Below are positions 57,462 to 64,000 of a stretch of 64,000 bases of DNA, piece after piece. Each line of letters opens with the position of its first letter. Position 1 is the first letter of the stretch. A program made the translations under genes and the position numbers. The stretch comes from Dehalococcoidia bacterium (lineage in GTDB: Bacteria > Chloroflexota > Dehalococcoidia > GIF9 > AB-539-J10): assembly GCA_030610855.1 (NCBI GenBank), contig JAUWQY010000001.1:65628-129627 (forward strand). The letters run 5' to 3'. Below the pieces are notes generated by a model. That model was not told where the DNA came from, searched no databases, and saw only the letters and a list, made by a program, of their open reading frames with translations.

Positions 57462-58616
57462 TTACTCGTTACTTAAAATCGCCACTGCTCCGCTATTAGC
57501 CGGAAGACCTCGCCACGATTGAGCCAGGCCAACCTTGATATTGGGCAACTGTCTCTTTCCTGCTTCGCCGCGAAGCTGGAGCACCACTTCCAAAACCTTC
57601 TGCAGGCCGGTAGCTTCATCCAGCCGGCCGACACCAAGGCTGCCTCCGGAAACGTTCACCGGAAACTCCCCTTCCCTTTTAGTAGCCCCTTCTTCCACCA
57701 TGAACCCAGCCTGCCCCGAGCGGCACAGTTTCAGAGCTTCCAGATGCTGAAGCTCTTTATAGGAAAAGCTATCATCCACCTCAGCGAAATCCACCTCTTT
57801 TCTCGGATGCTCTATTCCGGCCAATCTGTACGCCATCTCACCGGCTAACCGGGCGTAGACTGCTTCGCCCCACTCCCTTGTCTCAAGACTCGGTGCATCG
57901 GAACACCAGCCAACGCCTCTTACCCATATCGGCTTATCACACAAGATCCTAGCCTTCTCCTCGCAAGCCAGCACCAGAACAATGCCGCCATCAGCCGGAG
58001 AACTCATATCCAGACGACTCAAGGGCCAGAACATCATCTCCGAGTTAAGAACATCGTCTACGCTTATCCGATCACCGTAGGCAGCTTCGGGATTAAGCAA
58101 GGCATTTGCCTTGTTTTTAACTGAGACTAAAGCACACTGCTCCTTGGTCACGCCTCTCTCATGCATATAACGGTTCATCTCCATGCCGGCAATGAAATAA
58201 GGATTGTAACTAAGTGGCTTGTTATAAACCGGGTCCATAGCATGGGCAATCAGATAGTTGGGGGTTAGCATGTTTGAGGCTTTGCTGTGAGATTCCACCG
58301 CCATAACATCCACCAGACCTGTGTTTATCAGCATATACGCATCAGCCAAACCGTAAAGACTCTCGGCAGGAAGAGTATGAATGCGCTTAAGGACAGCGCC
58401 TATGTTGTCTGGAGTGTGGATATTGAAAATGCTCCTTCCATGGGTGAAGTCCTCTTCGCATGTCACAAAAGCGTCAATGTCATGGCGAGGACAGACACCA
58501 GCATCTTCATAAGCCTTTTGCGCTGCTTCAAACATCATCTCCTTGAAGGACAAATCTGGTGATATCGGCCGGAACGGGGTATACCCTATTCCAATGACGG
58601 CTACCCTGCGTTGCAT
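57462..58616 (-). CDS. thiolase-like protein
   Basis: 384 aa; MQRRVAVIGIGYTPFRP, NVSGGSLGVGRLDEATGLQKVLEVVLQLRGEAG. Confidence 0.9.
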   Translation of the reverse strand: MQRRVAVIGIGYTPFRPISPDLSFKEMMFEAAQKAYEDAGVCPRHDIDAFVTCEEDFTHGRSIFNIHTPDNIGAVLKRIHTLPAESLYGLADAYMLINTGLVDVMAVESHSKASNMLTPNYLIAHAMDPVYNKPLSYNPYFIAGMEMNRYMHERGVTKEQCALVSVKNKANALLNPEAAYGDRISVDDVLNSEMMFWPLSRLDMSSPADGGIVLVLACEEKARILCDKPIWVRGVGWCSDAPSLETREWGEAVYARLAGEMAYRLAGIEHPRKEVDFAEVDDSFSYKELQHLEALKLCRSGQAGFMVEEGATKREGEFPVNVSGGSLGVGRLDEATGLQKVLEVVLQLRGEAGKRQLPNIKVGLAQSWRGLPANSGAVAILSNE

Positions 58617-58999
58617 ACTCTTACGACCTCCTTTCTAACGATAGGCACTATAATTGTCATTTCCCGTTCAATTGTGGCATTCTGGAGGCCTTTCGCCTCC
58701 GAGCTGTTTGTCGTTCCCTATTCTGTCGGGCTTGTGCATGACCCCAGCCGGATGACCCGGTTGCCCAACAAATCGGGCAACTTACCGCTCACAAGTATGG
58801 CATAGTTCACTCCTCCCTGGCAAGGGGTTAACCAAGGCGAACAGTGCTCAATAGTTCTCACTTAGCAGTGGTAATGCTCAGCAGTTGCGATCTTATCGGA
58901 GTGAGACGGCTGCAAGCACTCCCATTCCATCCCAGCTATCACGGGGTTGGGAAATGGCGTATCATAGGAAGTGAGGGGCCAAGGACACGAGGCAAAGCC

Positions 59000-60724
59000 A
59001 TGAAAAACAGCGAAGTGGCCAAGGTGTTTCAGGATATCGCTGACCTTCTGGAGCTTAAGGGCGAGAATGTCTTTAAGATACGCGCCTATCAGAGGGCAGC
59101 CAGGGCTATCGAGCACTACCCCAAAGAGCTGAAGATTATGATTGAAGAAGGGGAGGGATTACAGAGCATTCCCGGGGTGGGGGAAGCCATAGCCAAGAAG
59201 ACCACCGAACTCGTGACCACCGGGAAGCTGGGATATTATGAGAACCTGAAGACCGAGTTTCCCCAAGGAATAGTCAGTCTTCTAGCCATACCTGGGATTG
59301 GGCCTAAGACGGCCAACAAGCTTTGCAGTGAATTGAGGGTAAGCTCGGTCGACGGACTGGAACGAGCAATCAACGAGGGGTGGGTGGCCGAACTCTTCCG
59401 TCTTGGCGACAAGGCCGCCCACAATATGCTTCATCAAATCCGAGCATTGCGTCGCAAAGATCAGCGCATCCCGATCGGCGAGGCCCTTCCAGTTGTCGAG
59501 GAGATCATGGTTGCCCTCAGTGCCATCCCCGGCCTGAGGAATCTCACTCCAGCCGGCAGCCTACGTCGTTTTCGGGAAACAGTAGGCGATATTGACCTTA
59601 TGGGCAGTGCCGATAACCCCACGGAGGTCATAGATACTTTTGTTGCTCTGCCTCAGATGGGACAGGTGCTGGCTCATGGCTCAACCAGGGGCAGTGCTAT
59701 TGTCAGCGGCGGCTTGCAGGTGGACTTGAGGATGGTTGAGCATCACTCTTTTGGTTCCTTGCTTCAATACTTCACCGGTAGTAAACAGCACAACATATCG
59801 CTGAGAGAAAGAGGGCGAAAACAGGGGTTGAAGCTCAGCGAGTATGGTATAACTGTTGTTACGGCAGACAAGTTGGAGAGGTTTTCTGTGGAGGAGGAGT
59901 TCTATCATCGGTTGGGGCTCCAGCATATTCCACCAGAACTCAGAGAAGCCCAGGGCGAGGTGGAGAAGGCTGAGCAGCGAGCTGTGCCGAAGCTCGTGGA
60001 GTTATCGGACATCAAGGGAGACCTTCACACACATACTCAATGGAGCGACGGTCACGATTCTATAGAGGAACTGGCTCTCGCGGCTAAGGATATGGGCTAT
60101 CAATATATGGCGATTACGGAGCACTCTGCCGGAAGGGGCATTGCTCACGGGCTCAGTGGGGAGAGACTGAGAAACCAAGTTGCCGAGATCAAAGCACTCA
60201 ATGAGCGTTTAACCGGCATTCATGTACTGAGTGGCATTGAGGTTGATATTCGCGCGAACGGCACCCTGGATTTGCCCCACGAAATCCTATCTGAACTGGA
60301 TGTAGTGATTGCTGCCGTGCACTCCGCCATGTACCAAGGCGAAGAAACGATGACCAAGAGGGTAATAGGTGCCATAGAAAACCCCGATGTCGATATAATC
60401 GCCCACCCTACCTGCCGCCTCATTGGAGAGCGTGAGCCCGTGAACATAGACTTAGAGGCCGTCTTCCAGGCAGCAGCTAAGAACAACAAGATCATGGAGA
60501 TTAACGCCATGCCTGATCGTCTCGATTTGAAGGATATTCATGCTTGCCGTGCTAGGGATCTGGGAGTTAAGCTCGCCATCGGGACCGATGCTCACAGTAT
60601 CGCCCATCTCGGCTTCATGCGGTTCGGGGTCGGCGTTGCCCGGCGCGCCTGGTGTGAGCCGCACCATATACTAAACACCTTGCCCCTAGCAGAGCTGCTT
60701 GCCGTTCTAAATAGGAATAGATGA
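59000..60724 (+). CDS. polX: DNA polymerase/3'-5' exonuclease PolX
   Basis: MKNSEVAKVFQDIADLLELKGENVFKIRAYQRAARAIE, PolX nucleotidyltransferase GSLRRFRETVGDIDLM, C-terminal PHP domain DLHTHTQWSDG. Confidence 0.95.
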   Translation: MKNSEVAKVFQDIADLLELKGENVFKIRAYQRAARAIEHYPKELKIMIEEGEGLQSIPGVGEAIAKKTTELVTTGKLGYYENLKTEFPQGIVSLLAIPGIGPKTANKLCSELRVSSVDGLERAINEGWVAELFRLGDKAAHNMLHQIRALRRKDQRIPIGEALPVVEEIMVALSAIPGLRNLTPAGSLRRFRETVGDIDLMGSADNPTEVIDTFVALPQMGQVLAHGSTRGSAIVSGGLQVDLRMVEHHSFGSLLQYFTGSKQHNISLRERGRKQGLKLSEYGITVVTADKLERFSVEEEFYHRLGLQHIPPELREAQGEVEKAEQRAVPKLVELSDIKGDLHTHTQWSDGHDSIEELALAAKDMGYQYMAITEHSAGRGIAHGLSGERLRNQVAEIKALNERLTGIHVLSGIEVDIRANGTLDLPHEILSELDVVIAAVHSAMYQGEETMTKRVIGAIENPDVDIIAHPTCRLIGEREPVNIDLEAVFQAAAKNNKIMEINAMPDRLDLKDIHACRARDLGVKLAIGTDAHSIAHLGFMRFGVGVARRAWCEPHHILNTLPLAELLAVLNRNR

Positions 60725-60781
60725 TTGGGGCTGTGACCTTTCTGACCCAGATGGCACTTTGCCCCTCATCGCGGAACGCCG

Positions 60782-61888
60782 TCATTGTTTGATTTGTTGC
60801 ATGGCTGACATCAAAGACAATCTAAGTTCACGCTGGTTCTGCGGCGGCACCAGTGCCCCTTTTCTTAACTCCAGTTTCAGTGCCCCCGTAGGGCAGACCG
60901 ATATGCAGAGCCCACATCCGATGCAGCGCTCGGCCTTTCGAACCACCGAATCTCCGTTCAGTGAAAGAGCCTCCATCTGGCATCTATCGACGCATAAGCC
61001 GCATCCGCTGCACTCATCCTCGTCTACCATTACCATAAAGCTGGAAACTGCTCCCATGGGGATTATGCCACTCTTGATGCTCCGGATGATGCCGCAGTGA
61101 CATTGACAGCAGTTACAGATAAAACTGACGTAGCCGCCGGTATTGCTGGAGCAATGTATGAGCCCTGCCTGCTCAGAGCGATCCAGAACCTGTTTTGCCT
61201 CTTCCTTCGATATCAGTCTGCCAAAGCCGCGCTCTGCCACATATTCGGCTTGCGGACCGAACGTCATACATACATCCTTGGGCTTGTCACATGGATCATT
61301 CAATAGCTCACCATGATGACGGCAATAGCAGACGCTGACAGCAATATGCTCAGCGTCATCAATATATGTCGAAACCTTGTCATATGGATGCACTTCGACG
61401 TCAGTCGGAATCTCTTGCTCTATAGTTATGACTCTGGCAAACGGAAATCCAGCACCGCCTCCAGGAGCAGGTTTCACCTGCCTCTTCATCATTTCACCGG
61501 CCACCGCAAAATATTCATCAAACAGGCGAGCCAGGTTCCTGGCACGTTCACTGACCTCCCCCTTCATAAACTGCATCTCAAACATACCGGGGATAATCTG
61601 CATCAGCGTGTAAACCCTTACGCCACTCCTCTCAATAGTGAAGACAATCCCTTTGTCTGCCATAGCTTCCAGGATATTCCTCACTTTCTCCGTATCACTG
61701 CCTACGACTTCTCCGGCAAGGGCCTCTGCAGTAACCGGGCCGATGGGCATCTTAGTTGCCAGTTCAGCCTCTTCTGGAGCAAAAAGCTCCTCCAGCAGAG
61801 CAAAGAACTCCTTGCATTTCAATACAGGCAGCGTCCCACCTCTCACACTCAAGGCATCAGCTAACCGATCATAGACAGATCCAATCAT
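60782..61888 (-). CDS. 4Fe-4S ferredoxin-domain protein with N-terminal winged-helix-like region
   Basis: 368 aa; CSGCGLCVDRCQMEALSLNG and CIGCGLCISVCPTGAL. Confidence 0.85.
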   Translation of the reverse strand: MIGSVYDRLADALSVRGGTLPVLKCKEFFALLEELFAPEEAELATKMPIGPVTAEALAGEVVGSDTEKVRNILEAMADKGIVFTIERSGVRVYTLMQIIPGMFEMQFMKGEVSERARNLARLFDEYFAVAGEMMKRQVKPAPGGGAGFPFARVITIEQEIPTDVEVHPYDKVSTYIDDAEHIAVSVCYCRHHGELLNDPCDKPKDVCMTFGPQAEYVAERGFGRLISKEEAKQVLDRSEQAGLIHCSSNTGGYVSFICNCCQCHCGIIRSIKSGIIPMGAVSSFMVMVDEDECSGCGLCVDRCQMEALSLNGDSVVRKAERCIGCGLCISVCPTGALKLELRKGALVPPQNQRELRLSLMSAMQQIKQ

Positions 61889-61911
61889 AGGTTCAATCTC
61901 CTTTCGCGGTG

Positions 61912-62253
61912 TTACTCGACCTCGATGTCTCTCACTCTAAGCTCTGTGCCACTAACCACCTCAACGTCTTGTCCCTGGCATCTCGGACAAATGTAGCTGT
62001 AGTCTTTCACAGCAAAATCCTCTTGGCACGTTTTGCATCTGGCCATTAGCGGCGTAGTCTCCAGGCTGAGATGGGATCCGCTAGCAATGGTATTCTCCGA
62101 CATGAGACCAAAACAGAGAATGAGTTGCGCCGGTATTATTCCCCTTAGCTCACCTGCCAGCACATTGACCCTGATGATTCTTCTGGCGTTCTCCTTCTCG
62201 GCTGCTGCAACAGCAATATCGACGATACTGCGCGCGATTGCCATCTCATGCAC
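61912..62253 (-). CDS. hypA: hydrogenase nickel incorporation protein HypA
   Basis: MHEMAIARSIVDIAVAAAEKENARRIIRVNVLAGELRGI, CxxC...CPRCQG. Confidence 0.95.
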   Translation of the reverse strand: MHEMAIARSIVDIAVAAAEKENARRIIRVNVLAGELRGIIPAQLILCFGLMSENTIASGSHLSLETTPLMARCKTCQEDFAVKDYSYICPRCQGQDVEVVSGTELRVRDIEVE

Positions 62254-62917
62254 GTGACTTAGCCCCGAACTTCTTCTGGTAGCACCGAGAAAGCCACGCC
62301 GTCCACTCAGAGATCCCCTCGCCGGTTATGCACGACATATCCATAATCTCAATATCCGGATGGACCTTCCTGGCGTTTGCTTTCGCCTCTTCCAGACTGA
62401 AATTGGTGTATCTCAGCAAATCAACCTTGTTAATCAAGAGCAGTGACGACTCCCTGAACATAAGCGGGTATTTAAGAGGCTTTTCGTCGCCTTCGGTCAC
62501 GCTCAGAATCATGATCTTGAAATCCTCCCCCACCTTGAATTCGGCAGGGCACACGAGGTTACCTACGTTTTCGATAACGAGTACATCGATATTCGTCAGA
62601 TCGACGTGGGGCAGCGCGGAGGCAATCATGTTGGCGTCAAGATGACAGGCGCTGCCTGTGTTCAACTGCACCACGGGAAGACCATACTTCTCCAGTCTCT
62701 CTTTGTCTCGCGCGGTCTCAATGTCGCCCACAATCACCCCAAGACGTAGCTTGCCCTTCAGTGCCTCAGCGGTCTTCTCCAGCAAGATGGTCTTGCCTGC
62801 TCCTGGCGAACTCATCAGATTGAGCACCAGATTCCTGTGTCTGTCAAAGACCTGCCTGTTCACGGCCGCGATACGGTCATTTGCCTCAAGTATGTCAGTC
62901 ATTACGTTGATTTTCAT
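62246..62917 (-). CDS. hypB: hydrogenase nickel incorporation GTPase HypB
   Basis: NLMSSPGAGKTILLEKT, GDIETARDKERLEKYGLPVVQLNTGSACHLDA, INKVDLL. Confidence 0.95.
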   Translation of the reverse strand: MKINVMTDILEANDRIAAVNRQVFDRHRNLVLNLMSSPGAGKTILLEKTAEALKGKLRLGVIVGDIETARDKERLEKYGLPVVQLNTGSACHLDANMIASALPHVDLTNIDVLVIENVGNLVCPAEFKVGEDFKIMILSVTEGDEKPLKYPLMFRESSLLLINKVDLLRYTNFSLEEAKANARKVHPDIEIMDMSCITGEGISEWTAWLSRCYQKKFGAKSRA

Positions 62918-63263
62918 CTCAAGAAAACCGCTGTATGGTTATCGTCTGTGATCTTGCGCCCCAGTATAACACTGGCCATCTCGTACATGCAAAAGAAAGG
63001 GAGTTCTCGCAGGTGTGATGACGATGTGCCTTTGCCTGCGATGGCATCCGCCATCAGGTCAGCATTCAGCCACAGGATCGATAACACTCTTCACTGTTTT
63101 CGTTCACGGGCGTCAGCCTTGACCTTCTTATCAGGCGTCCCGGCAGCCTGAATCGCGCCCACACCGGTTACGAGTAGGGCGCGCTGGTGCTGGGTAAGGC
63201 TTGAACACCTGTGTTTGCACAAACGTGCTCGATTGACCGCTTAAGTGCTATAATTCAGAGTAA

Positions 63264-64000
<737 letters not shown>

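Overview
64 kb bacterial window. The gene content (small CxxC DUF5679-like protein, DUF35/thiolase pairs, many PAS/REC kinases, HypAB) suggests Chloroflexota/Dehalococcoidia, but that is inference only. Most of it is ordinary chromosome: proC (partial), leuS, gltX, MFS, uvrB, PilT-like ATPase, a PAS-kinase/REC/HD-GYP signalling cluster, pepA, MBL hydrolase, acyP, radical SAM, rnc, pcrA/uvrD, mutL, dnaN, acyl-CoA dehydrogenase, acetoacetyl-CoA synthetase, thiolases, polX, hypAB and a partial nitronate monooxygenase-like gene. There are three accessory zones. (1) ~28.2-33.05 kb: surface/secreted genes (RCC1 and InlB-B-repeat protein; trypsin-like protease with 237-bp tandem B-repeats and a CFI-box C-terminus), bracketed by a 32-bp direct repeat that is the 3' end of mutL. 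(2) ~34.6-40.8 kb: HigBA, HicBA, a large single-chain restriction-methylase and a RadC-N-only protein. (3) ~42.86-49.16 kb: a putative genomic island at the 3' end of dnaN. It carries a large serine recombinase whose 3' end overlaps the dnaN 3' end, a TIR-like (PF10137-type) protein, a GIY-YIG protein, a HEPN-like protein, an HNH protein and a truncated second copy of the recombinase N-terminus. It also holds three ~39-bp same-orientation repeats, at least two of them directly 3' of a gene, whose first 18 nt match the dnaN terminus. The best candidate for a novel system is zone 3: serine-recombinase-driven, modular accretion of defence genes at dnaN, with att-like repeats between modules. No tRNA, rRNA or CRISPR array was recognised by eye. 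Family assignments come from reading protein motifs; no database search was run.
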